Of a stretch of 64,000 nt of DNA, positions 1 to 8,076 are shown piece by piece. The position numbers were made by a program, and so were the translations under genes. Each line of letters opens with the position of its first letter. Position 1 is the first letter of the stretch. The stretch spans positions 682,001 to 746,000 of the forward strand of contig NC_014838.1 in the NCBI RefSeq assembly GCF_000175935.2, given 5' to 3'. The stretch comes from Pantoea sp. At-9b (GTDB lineage Bacteria; Pseudomonadota; Gammaproteobacteria; Enterobacterales; Enterobacteriaceae). Below the pieces are notes generated by a model. It was not told where the DNA came from. It worked only from the letters and a program-made list of their open reading frames with translations, and did no database searches.

Positions 1-1398
1 TGGGTGAGCGGCAGCAAGGGAGAGGTCATTAAGGTTGATAATCCTGCCACCGGCGACATTATCGCCACCGTACCTGCCCTGTCGGCATCCGATACTGAGG
101 GCGCGATCCGCGCAGCGCAAACCGCCTTCCGCAGCTGGAGCAAAATGGCGGCCAAAGATCGCACCGCCGTGCTGCGTCGCTGGTTCAATTTGATGGTAGA
201 ACATGCCGACGACCTCGCCGCACTGATGACCGCTGAACAGGGTAAACCGCTGGCAGAAGCCAAAGGTGAAGCGCTGTATGCCGCTTCCTTTGTCGAATGG
301 TTCGCCGAGGAAGCGAAACGGGTGTACGGCGAAACCATCCCGGCCCCCACCAATAACAAACGTATCGTGGTGATCAAGCAGCCGATTGGCGTTTGTGCGG
401 CCATCACACCGTGGAATTTCCCGGCGGCGATGATCACCCGCAAAGCCGCGCCAGCACTGGCCGCAGGCTGCACCATGATCGTCCGCCCCGCAGAGAAAAC
501 ACCGCTAACGGCACTGGCGCTGGCTGAATTGGCCCAACAGGCCGGTATTCCGGCCGGGGTTTTCCAGGTGATCACCGGCGATGCGCGCGAGCTGGGCGGG
601 GTGCTCACCGCCAGCGATGTCGTCACCAAACTCTCTTTTACCGGCTCCACCCAGGTTGGCCGTCTGCTGATGGCCCAGTGCGCCCCGACCATTAAAAAGC
701 TGTCGCTGGAACTGGGCGGTAACGCGCCTTTTATCGTGTTTGATGACGCCGACCTTGATGCCGCCGTCGAGGGGGCCATCGCCTCTAAATATCGCAACGC
801 CGGGCAGACCTGCGTCTGCTCCAATCGTCTTTATGTGCAGGACGCGGTGTACGACCAGTTTGCCGAAAAACTCGCGGCGCGGGTTGCCGCGCTGAAGGTC
901 GGCGAAGGTCATCAGCCGGATGTGCTGATCGGGCCGTTGATCGATGGCAACGCCGTCAAAAAGGTCGAAGAACATATTGCCGATGCACTGGCGAAAGGGG
1001 CGCGGTTGGTCACCGGGGGCAAAACGCATGCGCTCGGTGGCAGCTTCTTCGAACCGACGGTGCTGACGGACGTCACCCAGCAGATGAAAATCGCACGCGA
1101 GGAGACCTTCGGGCCGGTTGCTCCGTTGTTCCGCTTCAGCAGCGAGGATGAAGTGATCGCGATGGCAAACGATACCGAATTTGGCCTTGCCGCTTATTTC
1201 TACACCGAAAATGTGCGTCGCACCTGGCGAGTGGCCGAAGCGCTGGAGTACGGCATGGTCGGTCATAACACCGGGCTGATCTCCAACGAAGTTGCACCGT
1301 TCGGTGGTGTGAAGCAATCCGGTCTCGGTCGTGAAGGTTCCCATCACGGCATTGATGAGTATCTGGAAATCAAATACCTGTGCTCAGAAATTGCCTGA
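1..1398 (+). CDS. blcA: NAD(P)-dependent succinate-semialdehyde dehydrogenase, 5' end cut by window
   Basis: Aldehyde dehydrogenase superfamily, GabD/AttK type, oxidising succinate semialdehyde to succinate. The reading frame is open from base 1 and the first in-window start (GTG at 4) would remove roughly the first 20 residues expected of this family, so the gene starts upstream. Visible motifs are PWNFP (cofactor-binding region), ELGGN with the general-base Glu, and NAGQTC with the catalytic Cys (about 798-818). The next two genes encode an iron alcohol dehydrogenase and an AttM-type lactonase, the same order as Agrobacterium attKLM/blcABC. It therefore probably performs the last step of gamma-butyrolactone breakdown (lactone to 4-hydroxybutyrate to succinate semialdehyde to succinate) in the cytoplasm. 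The aldehyde dehydrogenase class is sure; the substrate rests on context. Confidence 0.9.
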   Translation, partial: WVSGSKGEVIKVDNPATGDIIATVPALSASDTEGAIRAAQTAFRSWSKMAAKDRTAVLRRWFNLMVEHADDLAALMTAEQGKPLAEAKGEALYAASFVEWFAEEAKRVYGETIPAPTNNKRIVVIKQPIGVCAAITPWNFPAAMITRKAAPALAAGCTMIVRPAEKTPLTALALAELAQQAGIPAGVFQVITGDARELGGVLTASDVVTKLSFTGSTQVGRLLMAQCAPTIKKLSLELGGNAPFIVFDDADLDAAVEGAIASKYRNAGQTCVCSNRLYVQDAVYDQFAEKLAARVAALKVGEGHQPDVLIGPLIDGNAVKKVEEHIADALAKGARLVTGGKTHALGGSFFEPTVLTDVTQQMKIAREETFGPVAPLFRFSSEDEVIAMANDTEFGLAAYFYTENVRRTWRVAEALEYGMVGHNTGLISNEVAPFGGVKQSGLGREGSHHGIDEYLEIKYLCSEIA

Positions 1399-1426
1399 AC
1401 ATAGCAGTCAACAAAGAGGAGATGAG

Positions 1427-2587
1427 ATGACTATCAATCCATTTGAGTTTCGCACCGTACCCGCGATCGAGATGAAGTGGGGAGGTGCACAGCAGCTCGG
1501 TACCAGCATCGCCGCCCGTTTCACCCAACGTCATGTCTGCCTGATCACCGATGCCGGGCTGGTTAAAGCCGGTCTGATTGCCCCCATCGTTGACAATCTT
1601 ACCGCCGCCGGTTTCAGCGTCAGTGTGTTTGATCAGGTGGTGGCCGATCCGCCAGAAGCGATCGTCCATGCCTGTGTTGATGCCGTGAAACAAGCCGGTG
1701 CCGATCTGATTATCGGCCTCGGCGGTGGCTCCTCGCTGGATATCGCCAAGGTAGCGGCGGTGATGGCACACGGCGAGCAGCCACTGGCCGAGATGTATGG
1801 CATCGGCAAGGTGACAGGTTCCCGGTTGCCGCTGGTGCTGATCCCCACGACCGCCGGGACCGGCTCGGAAGTCACCAATATCGCCATTATCACCACTGGC
1901 GAAACCACCAAGATGGGTGTGGTTGCGCCACAACTGTATGCTGATTTCGTGTTGCTCGATGCGGAACTCACCGTCGGACTGCCACAAATCCATACTGCCG
2001 CGACCGGCATTGATGCCATGGTGCATGCCATCGAGGCTTACACCAGTAAGCACAAGAAGAATCCGTTATCCGATGCGCTGGCGCGTGAAGCGCTCCGGTT
2101 GTTGGGCGCTAACCTGATCAATGCCTGTCAGGACGGCAGCAATCGCAGCGCGCGTGAAGGGATGCTGCTCGGGGCGACGCTTGCCGGTCAGGCATTTGCC
2201 AACTCGCCGGTTGCCGCCGTGCACGCCCTCGCCTATCCGTTGGGTGGTCATTACCATGTCGCACACGGTCTTTCCAATGCGCTGATGCTCGGGCCGGTAT
2301 TGCGTTATAACGCCAGCGCGGCGGCACCGCTGTATGCCGAACTGGCAGACGTACTGGGTGTGGCAGGAAGCGGCGATGCCGATACGCGTGCCAGCGCCTT
2401 TGTCGCACATATGTTGCAACTGATGGAACGCAGCGGTGCACCGCGTCGCCTGCGTGATGTTGGCGTCACCGAGGAGAGCCTGCCGCGACTTGCAGCTGAT
2501 GCCATGTTACAAACACGCCTGCTCACCAATAACCCGGTAGAGGTGCTGGAGCAGGATGCCCTGAATCTGTATCGCGAAGCCTTTTAA
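1427..2587 (+). CDS. blcB: Iron-containing alcohol dehydrogenase, probable 4-hydroxybutyrate dehydrogenase
   Basis: Group III iron-dependent alcohol dehydrogenase, 386 aa. The frame is open further upstream, but ATG 1427 is preceded at about 6 nt by AAAGAGGAG and gives the normal family length. Visible are the nucleotide-binding GGGSSLDIAK near residue 95 and the metal-ligand region: GIDAMVHAIEAY, then HALAYPLGGHYHVAHG, which supply the Asp and three His ligands. It begins 28 bp after blcA and precedes blcC, matching AttL/BlcB of Agrobacterium, which oxidises gamma-hydroxybutyrate to succinate semialdehyde. Family assignment is firm; substrate is inferred from the operon. Confidence 0.9.
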   Translation: MTINPFEFRTVPAIEMKWGGAQQLGTSIAARFTQRHVCLITDAGLVKAGLIAPIVDNLTAAGFSVSVFDQVVADPPEAIVHACVDAVKQAGADLIIGLGGGSSLDIAKVAAVMAHGEQPLAEMYGIGKVTGSRLPLVLIPTTAGTGSEVTNIAIITTGETTKMGVVAPQLYADFVLLDAELTVGLPQIHTAATGIDAMVHAIEAYTSKHKKNPLSDALAREALRLLGANLINACQDGSNRSAREGMLLGATLAGQAFANSPVAAVHALAYPLGGHYHVAHGLSNALMLGPVLRYNASAAAPLYAELADVLGVAGSGDADTRASAFVAHMLQLMERSGAPRRLRDVGVTEESLPRLAADAMLQTRLLTNNPVEVLEQDALNLYREAF

Positions 2588-2641
2588 GTTCTTACCCCTA
2601 AAACAAAAAAGTACCCACGACTAACCAGAGGAATGCCCAGT

Positions 2642-3433
2642 ATGAAAGATATACGACTCTACATGCTCCAGTCCGGCACCCTGAAATGTAAGGTTCACAA
2701 CATCAAGATGAACCAAGGCGCCGGGGCCGATTATGAAATCCCGGTCCCGTTTTTTCTGATTACCCATCCTGACGGTCACACCATTATCGATGGCGGCAAC
2801 GCCATTGAAGTGGCAACCGATCCGCGCGGTTATTGGGGCGGGATTTGTGATGTGTACTGGCCAGTGCTGGGCGAGGATCAGGGCTGTGTTGATCAGGTCA
2901 AAGCACTCGGTATCGACCCGGCAGATGTGAAATATGTGGTGCAGTCGCATCTGCATCTCGACCACACCGGAGCCATTGGTCGCTTCCCCAATGCGCGCCA
3001 TATTGTCCAGCGCGCGGAGTATGAATACGCCTTCACCCCGGACTGGTTTGCTGCGGGTGGCTACATCCGCCACGATTTCGACCGTCCCGGATTGAACTGG
3101 CAATTCCTCAACGGCACCGACGATGATTTCTATGACATCTACGGTGATGGCACCCTAACCACCATTTTCTCGCCTGGCCACGCGCCCGGGCATCAATCCT
3201 TCCTGGTCCGTTTGCCCAACAGTAAACCGCTGCTGCTGACTATCGATGCAGCCTATACGGTCGATCACTGGGAACAAAAGGCGCTGCCGGGCTTCCTCGC
3301 CTCCGCAGTGGATTCGGTGCGTTCGGTGCAGAAACTGCGCGCCGTGGCTGAGCGGGCGGATGCGATTGTCGTCACCGGCCATGACCCGGATGCCTGGGCA
3401 GGGTTTAAAAAAGCCCCCGAGTACTACGACTGA
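2642..3433 (+). CDS. blcC: N-acyl homoserine lactonase / gamma-butyrolactonase, AttM-BlcC type
   Basis: Metallo-beta-lactamase-fold lactonase of 263 aa, the length of AttM. ATG 2642 is chosen over ATG 2633 because AGAGGA at 2627-2632 leaves a 9-nt spacer to 2642 and none to 2633. The dinuclear zinc signature HLHLDH falls at H103, H105, D107 and H108, and SPGHAPGH supplies a further His ligand. The N-terminus (RLYMLQSGTLKCK) and large internal stretches closely recall Agrobacterium AttM. AttM opens gamma-butyrolactone and also acyl-homoserine lactones, so the enzyme probably starts butyrolactone catabolism and may quench quorum signals. A terminator follows directly. Confidence 0.93.
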   Translation: MKDIRLYMLQSGTLKCKVHNIKMNQGAGADYEIPVPFFLITHPDGHTIIDGGNAIEVATDPRGYWGGICDVYWPVLGEDQGCVDQVKALGIDPADVKYVVQSHLHLDHTGAIGRFPNARHIVQRAEYEYAFTPDWFAAGGYIRHDFDRPGLNWQFLNGTDDDFYDIYGDGTLTTIFSPGHAPGHQSFLVRLPNSKPLLLTIDAAYTVDHWEQKALPGFLASAVDSVRSVQKLRAVAERADAIVVTGHDPDAWAGFKKAPEYYD

Positions 3434-3438
3434 ATCCC

Positions 3439-3460
3439 GAGGGGCGTCATGCCCCTTTTT
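3439..3460 (+). terminator. Rho-independent terminator after blcC
   Basis: Stem AGGGGC/GCCCCT with a 5-nt loop (GTCAT), followed at once by a T run, 6 bp after the blcC stop codon. It closes the blc operon and separates it from the MFS gene downstream. Confidence 0.85.
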
Positions 3461-3698
3461 ATCGTCGGCTAAACGAAATTCATACACTTACTTCATCCCT
3501 CCGCGAATAATCCCCGTCTGTGCGCGCTTTTTCCCTGCCTGAGTTTGTCAGCCAGCTCACAATATAAACGCAACTCATACCCTTAAAAGCCTTTTTTGAC
3601 AGACACTGCCCCGCCCCATGCTTAAGGTGTGATCGGATTGTTAAATTTCTCTCACCATGACAATAGCCGTCTGACACGGCATAACAGAGAGCGTACCC

Positions 3699-5078
3699 AT
3701 GAACACAAACAACCTGGTCGATATCAAAGCATGGATCGACGCCCGGCCTATTTCGCGCTTTCAATGGCGCGTGTTACTCCTCTGTCTGATCATCATCATG
3801 TTCGACGGTTACGACGCCGCCGCCATGGGTTTTATTGCCCCCGCGTTGATTGAACATTGGGGCATCTCCCGTGCCGCGATGGGACCCATTCTCGGGGCGG
3901 CAATGTTTGGCGTCGCCATCGGTGCGCTCATCGCCGGACCCCTTTCCGATCGCTTTGGCCGTAAACGTATCATTCTGTTGTCCTTTCTGATGTTCTCAGC
4001 GTTTAGCCTCGCTTGTGCGTTTGCCAGCACGCCGTGGCAGATGGCGTTGTTGCGTTTTCTCACCGGACTGGGCCTGGGTGCGGTGATGCCGAACTGCGTC
4101 ACGCTGCTGTCGGAATATATGCCAGAGCGCCGCAAAGGGGTGATGATTACCCTGATGTTCAGCGGCTTTAACATCGGATCCGGTCTGGGTGGCTTTATTG
4201 CTGCGGGATTGCTGAGTGTCTGGTCGTGGCAAGCGGTGCTGGTGTTTGGTGGCGCGGTGCCGCTGTTAATGTTGCCGTTTTTTATCTGGCTGTTGCCGGA
4301 ATCCGCCCTGAATCTGCTGGTACGTAAAGCCCCGCGTCACCAGATTGCGGCCTTACTGAACCGCATGGGCGGCAGCTTCAGTCATGACAGCAGCTTTGTG
4401 CTGCACTCACCTCGCGTCAATGGTCACAGCCCGATTTCGCAACTGTTCCGTCATGGTTTTGCGCGCGGCACCATTATCCTGTGGCTGACCTACTTTATGG
4501 GACTGTTCGTGATTTACCTGCTGAACGGCTGGCTGCCGACCATTATGCGCTCTGGTGGCATTTCGCTGGAGCAGGCGGCGATTCTGGCGGGACTGTTCCA
4601 GCTTGGCGGCCCGTTGGGCGGTATCATTGTCGGCGCGTTAATGGACAAACTGCGCGCCAAATATGTGATTGGCGTGGTCTACCTGCTCGGCTGTCTGTGT
4701 CTGGTGGCGCAGGGGATGTTCGGCTTTAGCGGTGTCGCGCTCGGTGCCTTTATTTTTGTCATCGGGATGTGTATCAACGGGGCGCAAAATGGCTTGCAGG
4801 TGTACTCACCGGCTTATTATCCCACGGAAATCCGTGCCACCGGGGTGAGCTGGATGCACGGCATTGGTCGCACCGGGGCAATACTCAGTTCCTCGATCGG
4901 CGGATTGCTGATGGGCGCTTTCCCGGAGCAATCGTCGATATTCTTTATCCTCGCCCTGCCCGCGCTGCTGGCGGCACTGAGTATTGTGTTACATCGCACG
5001 ATTCCGTTGACCCTCAAAATAAAAGGCGCAGAACTGGCTGACATTCCTGCGCTGTCGCAAACCTTAAATAACCGATAG
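3699..5078 (+). CDS. MFS transporter, aromatic acid:H+ symporter (AAHS) family
   Basis: A 459-aa inner-membrane protein with the twelve-helix MFS layout. The AAHS hallmark DGYDAAAMGFIAP lies in helix 1 (about residues 33-45) and the MFS loop 2-3 motif GPLSDRFGRKR near residues 78-88. Family members (PcaK, BenK, MhpT, GalP-like proteins) import aromatic or other organic acids with protons. It lies 265 bp downstream of blcC behind a terminator, so it has its own promoter. It may import a carboxylate linked to the blc pathway, but nothing in the sequence fixes the substrate. It converges on the porin gene across a short palindrome. Confidence 0.85.
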   Translation: MNTNNLVDIKAWIDARPISRFQWRVLLLCLIIIMFDGYDAAAMGFIAPALIEHWGISRAAMGPILGAAMFGVAIGALIAGPLSDRFGRKRIILLSFLMFSAFSLACAFASTPWQMALLRFLTGLGLGAVMPNCVTLLSEYMPERRKGVMITLMFSGFNIGSGLGGFIAAGLLSVWSWQAVLVFGGAVPLLMLPFFIWLLPESALNLLVRKAPRHQIAALLNRMGGSFSHDSSFVLHSPRVNGHSPISQLFRHGFARGTIILWLTYFMGLFVIYLLNGWLPTIMRSGGISLEQAAILAGLFQLGGPLGGIIVGALMDKLRAKYVIGVVYLLGCLCLVAQGMFGFSGVALGAFIFVIGMCINGAQNGLQVYSPAYYPTEIRATGVSWMHGIGRTGAILSSSIGGLLMGAFPEQSSIFFILALPALLAALSIVLHRTIPLTLKIKGAELADIPALSQTLNNR

Positions 5079-5080
5079 TC

Positions 5081-5102
5081 GCGGCGCGATTTATCGCGCC
5101 GC
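5081..5102. repeat. Intergenic palindrome, single copy of the GCGGCGCGA family
   Basis: Perfect 9-bp inverted repeat GCGGCGCGA/TCGCGCCGC around TTTA, between the convergent MFS and porin genes. The same core recurs as inverted pairs at 30802-30860 and 47911-47982. It probably acts as a REP-like or bidirectional terminator-like element. Confidence 0.75.
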
Positions 5103-5116
5103 TACGGAACAGCGGA

Positions 5117-6481
5117 TTAGAACGTTACCACCGTTTTCAGCTCGCCCACCCAGGCATCCTGGGTTTCACTCAGGCTGCCCGGGCGATGCCAGTATTGAAT
5201 CCCCGGTTGCAACTCAAGCCAGCTAACAGGACGGAAGCGATAATACAGTTCCGCGTTGATCGCATGTCCCGGGACCGGGCTGTAGAGTGGATCATAATAA
5301 TCACTCACCCCTTGCAGGCTATTTTTCTCCTGCTGATTGCGGCTGTAGTGATTGCTGATATCGATATACGACACGCCTACCCCAATCCAGTCTTCCGGCC
5401 GGGCATCAAACAGTCCGCGATAGCGCAGGGTCGCCGCCGTGACGTAGTGGATATAGTTACTACGCTGGTCACCAAACCCGGCATTTACGCCGCCGCTTAA
5501 GCCGCGATTGGCGTCATCAGCATGGCGAGTGAGCTGCTGGTTGAAACCGCCATAGAAAAACCAGGTGCGGTTATATTCTTTATACCCGTCGGGATCATTC
5601 GCGCCGGCATTTTGCGTTTTTCCGCTGTAAAGATCGGATTGTTTGGCGTTGGTAAATTGCGTGCCCAAATTATAAATACCGGGTAAGTCATTAATGTGGG
5701 TTTTCCATTCCACTTCCAGCGGTAAAATAAACCCTTTGCTGCCTTTGGTTGACCAACTCCAGGCATGGCTACGGTCGGTCGCTGACGGGTTTTGCTCCAT
5801 AATACCCGCTTTCAGGGTCAGCTCCGGGGTGAGTTTATAGGCGAACGTGGTCCCCCAAGTGTGAATATTCCAGTTGCTCCACAGCATGGAGTTAGCCGAT
5901 TTTCCGCCGCACAACATTAGGGTCTGAAAATCACAGGGGGCAATTTGATCGAAGGTCTGGACTTTATTCATCATGCCGATACGCCACTGTAAACGGCGAT
6001 CGTCAAAGGTTCGGCTGAACGTTAACCAACCCAGGCGGGTAATTGAACCGGTCCCGGCACTTTCCTGGGTAGCATCATTAATATTGACGCGTGAATCCTG
6101 TACCCGTTTGGTTAACAGGCTGTCATCATGATTACGGTTAACAATATTGCCTTCAATGGTCGCATCCGGAATACCGGTAAAGCGCTCTAAATCTTGCGTA
6201 AAGGTGATAGCAAATTGATCAATATAGGCGAGATGATGATCGTGATTGTATCCCCCGGCGATATTGTATGCATTTTCATTGAGATACTGAAAATTATAGT
6301 TAAATCCGTTATCGCTCAGGATCGGGCGAATGCCCAGCATATCACCCAGTAAACCTGTTCCCGGTGCTTCAAAACCCAATACCGTGCCATTCCATTGCGG
6401 ATCTTCTGCATAGGTATTGAGCGCAGTAAAAAGTAATCCAGCCAGAATTGTTACACGGAAAACCCTCACGCTTTTTATCAT
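5117..6481 (-). CDS. OprB-family carbohydrate-selective porin
   Basis: A 454-aa outer-membrane beta-barrel protein. A signal peptide ends at about residue 25 (ALNTYA, then EDPQ). The C-terminal half carries OprB-family features (RPEDWIGVGVSYI; AELYYRFRPVSWLELQPGIQYW) and the chain ends in Phe (VVTF), as expected for BAM-dependent assembly. OprB porins pass sugars or small organic compounds. It is convergent with the AAHS transporter, and the pair may supply outer- and inner-membrane passage for one substrate; that link is inference. Start ATG 6481 has a GAGAAG ribosome-binding site. Confidence 0.85.
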   Translation of the reverse strand: MIKSVRVFRVTILAGLLFTALNTYAEDPQWNGTVLGFEAPGTGLLGDMLGIRPILSDNGFNYNFQYLNENAYNIAGGYNHDHHLAYIDQFAITFTQDLERFTGIPDATIEGNIVNRNHDDSLLTKRVQDSRVNINDATQESAGTGSITRLGWLTFSRTFDDRRLQWRIGMMNKVQTFDQIAPCDFQTLMLCGGKSANSMLWSNWNIHTWGTTFAYKLTPELTLKAGIMEQNPSATDRSHAWSWSTKGSKGFILPLEVEWKTHINDLPGIYNLGTQFTNAKQSDLYSGKTQNAGANDPDGYKEYNRTWFFYGGFNQQLTRHADDANRGLSGGVNAGFGDQRSNYIHYVTAATLRYRGLFDARPEDWIGVGVSYIDISNHYSRNQQEKNSLQGVSDYYDPLYSPVPGHAINAELYYRFRPVSWLELQPGIQYWHRPGSLSETQDAWVGELKTVVTF

Positions 6482-6894
6482 GATTTTCGCTTCTCTCTAT
6501 TTTTTAGGGCGTAGTTAACCCGGCAACGAAATATCTGCCTGAGTCAATTCACTGTCGGAATTTTGAGCAAAAAAAAACCTAAATCGCCGGACTCTGATTA
6601 ACCAGAGCCAAGTGATTTAGGTTTTGCCTGTCAATGTAAAACAGTAACAATCCTGAATGGGGAGCATCATCATCAAACTGCTTCAGGCAGGCAAGCGGTT
6701 ATCCGCATCTTGATTAAATAATGTGAAGGAGATCTTATTTACGCGTCGGTTGCAGCCTCAAGTTGCTGTTTTGGTTGTCCACATTCCGGGTGCATATCCG
6801 CGGCAAAACCCTGTGGATAAACTTCTCCGGGCCGCGCCCAGCGGCCCCGGAGAAATATCAGGTCATTTATTGACCGCATGCGGGCTATTTGTCC
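6482..6894. other. Gene-free interval between porin and amidohydrolase
   Basis: A 413-bp interval holding the upstream region of the porin gene and the 3' end of the amidohydrolase transcript. It contains the strong minus-strand terminator at 6569-6625 and a GC-rich imperfect hairpin near 6824-6858 just behind the amidohydrolase stop codon. I see no convincing ORF. Confidence 0.6.
6569..6625 (-). terminator. Rho-independent terminator for the amidohydrolase transcript
   Basis: Long inverted repeat with 12-bp outer arms AAAACCTAAATC/GATTTAGGTTTT at 6574-6585 and 6614-6625, and an inner partial pairing of CTCTG with CAGAG. On the minus strand it runs directly into a run of nine U (A9 at 6569-6577). 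It lies between the amidohydrolase and porin genes. Confidence 0.75.
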
Positions 6895-8061
6895 TTAACG
6901 CAGCCAGGCCTCCGCCAATCGCGCCCAATAGGTCGCGCCCGTTGACAGGCAGGCATCATTAAACTGATACAACGGATGGTGCACCGCATAGTCCTCTCCG
7001 CCGGTGCTGGTGCCCAACCAGATATAGTTTCCCGGCACCTCCTCCAGCATAAAGGCAAAATCCTCACTGCCCATCAGCGGCTTGACCTCAGCGTATTCGG
7101 CAACACGTTCCGCCCCGAAGGTGTCACGTGCCACCTGAGTCGCGAACGCTGTTTCCGCCTCATGGTTGATAGTGACAGGGTAACCGAAATCCGGTTGAAT
7201 GCTGGCGGTCAGACCAAAACTGGCAGCCTGTGCCTGTACCAGTTGTTCAATTCGCGCCTTGGCTTTCTCACGGACCCCAGCGTTGAACGTGCGCAGATTC
7301 AGCTTCAGTACCGCGCTGTCCGGGATAACGTTATGGGTGCTGCCACTTTGCAGGCTTCCTACCGTGACCACCACCGCATCTTGCGGATCAACATTACGCG
7401 ACACGATGGTCTGCAACGCCATGACAATCGCCGCACCGGCCACGGTCGGGTCGAGGGTATTTTCCGGCGTCGCGCCGTGTCCCCCCTTGCCATGGAGCGT
7501 AATGGTCATGCTGTCGGAGGAAGCCATCAATGGCCCGGGTTTGGTAAAAAAATGTCCGGCAGGCAGTAACGGAAAATTGTGTAAGCCAAACACCGCATCA
7601 CAGGGAAATAAACGAAACAGCCCCTCATCCATCATGCGCCGCGCGCCGCCGTAAGACTCTTCCGACGGTTGGAAAATCACATGCAGCGTGCCGTTAAAAG
7701 GACGTTTCTCCGCCAGATAGCGTGCAGCAGACAGCAGCATCGCGCAGTGCCCGTCATGGCCGCAGGCATGCATTTTGCCCGCCACCTGACTGCGCCACGG
7801 GAGATCGGTTAACTCCTGCATCGGTAAGGCGTCCATATCGGCACGCAATCCCAGACGTTTGCTGCCGTTACCGACCTTCAGCGTGCCGACCACGCCCGTG
7901 CCACCGAGCCCACGGTGCACCTCATAACCCCATGACGTCAGCAGTTCGGCGATACGATCACTGGTGCGAAATTCTTCAAAACCCAATTCCGGGTGCTGAT
8001 GAAAATCACGACGGATCGCAATCATCTCGTCTTCGAATGCGAGAATTTCTTTAATCAACAT
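6895..8061 (-). CDS. M20D-family amidohydrolase (hippurate / N-acyl amino acid hydrolase-like)
   Basis: A 388-aa cytoplasmic metallopeptidase-fold amidohydrolase. The binuclear metal site is visible: RRDFHQHPELG at the start, HACGHDGH at C100-H105, QPSEE at residues 131-135, HNFP at H161 and the C-terminal HHPLYQFND. Relatives hydrolyse hippurate, N-acetyl amino acids or indole-3-acetyl amino acids; the sequence does not separate these. The stop codon of the transporter gene lies only 15 bp upstream, so the two form one operon: import, then deacylation of an N-acylated compound. The divergent LysR gene is the obvious regulator. Confidence 0.88.
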   Translation of the reverse strand: MLIKEILAFEDEMIAIRRDFHQHPELGFEEFRTSDRIAELLTSWGYEVHRGLGGTGVVGTLKVGNGSKRLGLRADMDALPMQELTDLPWRSQVAGKMHACGHDGHCAMLLSAARYLAEKRPFNGTLHVIFQPSEESYGGARRMMDEGLFRLFPCDAVFGLHNFPLLPAGHFFTKPGPLMASSDSMTITLHGKGGHGATPENTLDPTVAGAAIVMALQTIVSRNVDPQDAVVVTVGSLQSGSTHNVIPDSAVLKLNLRTFNAGVREKAKARIEQLVQAQAASFGLTASIQPDFGYPVTINHEAETAFATQVARDTFGAERVAEYAEVKPLMGSEDFAFMLEEVPGNYIWLGTSTGGEDYAVHHPLYQFNDACLSTGATYWARLAEAWLR

Positions 8062-8076
8062 GTTAAACCTCAGCTG

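Noticed and set aside
505..1347. 280-codon open frame on the minus strand inside the aldehyde dehydrogenase gene
   Set aside because: It is antisense to a gene with intact catalytic motifs, and its translation shows no recognisable domain; a codon-bias shadow.
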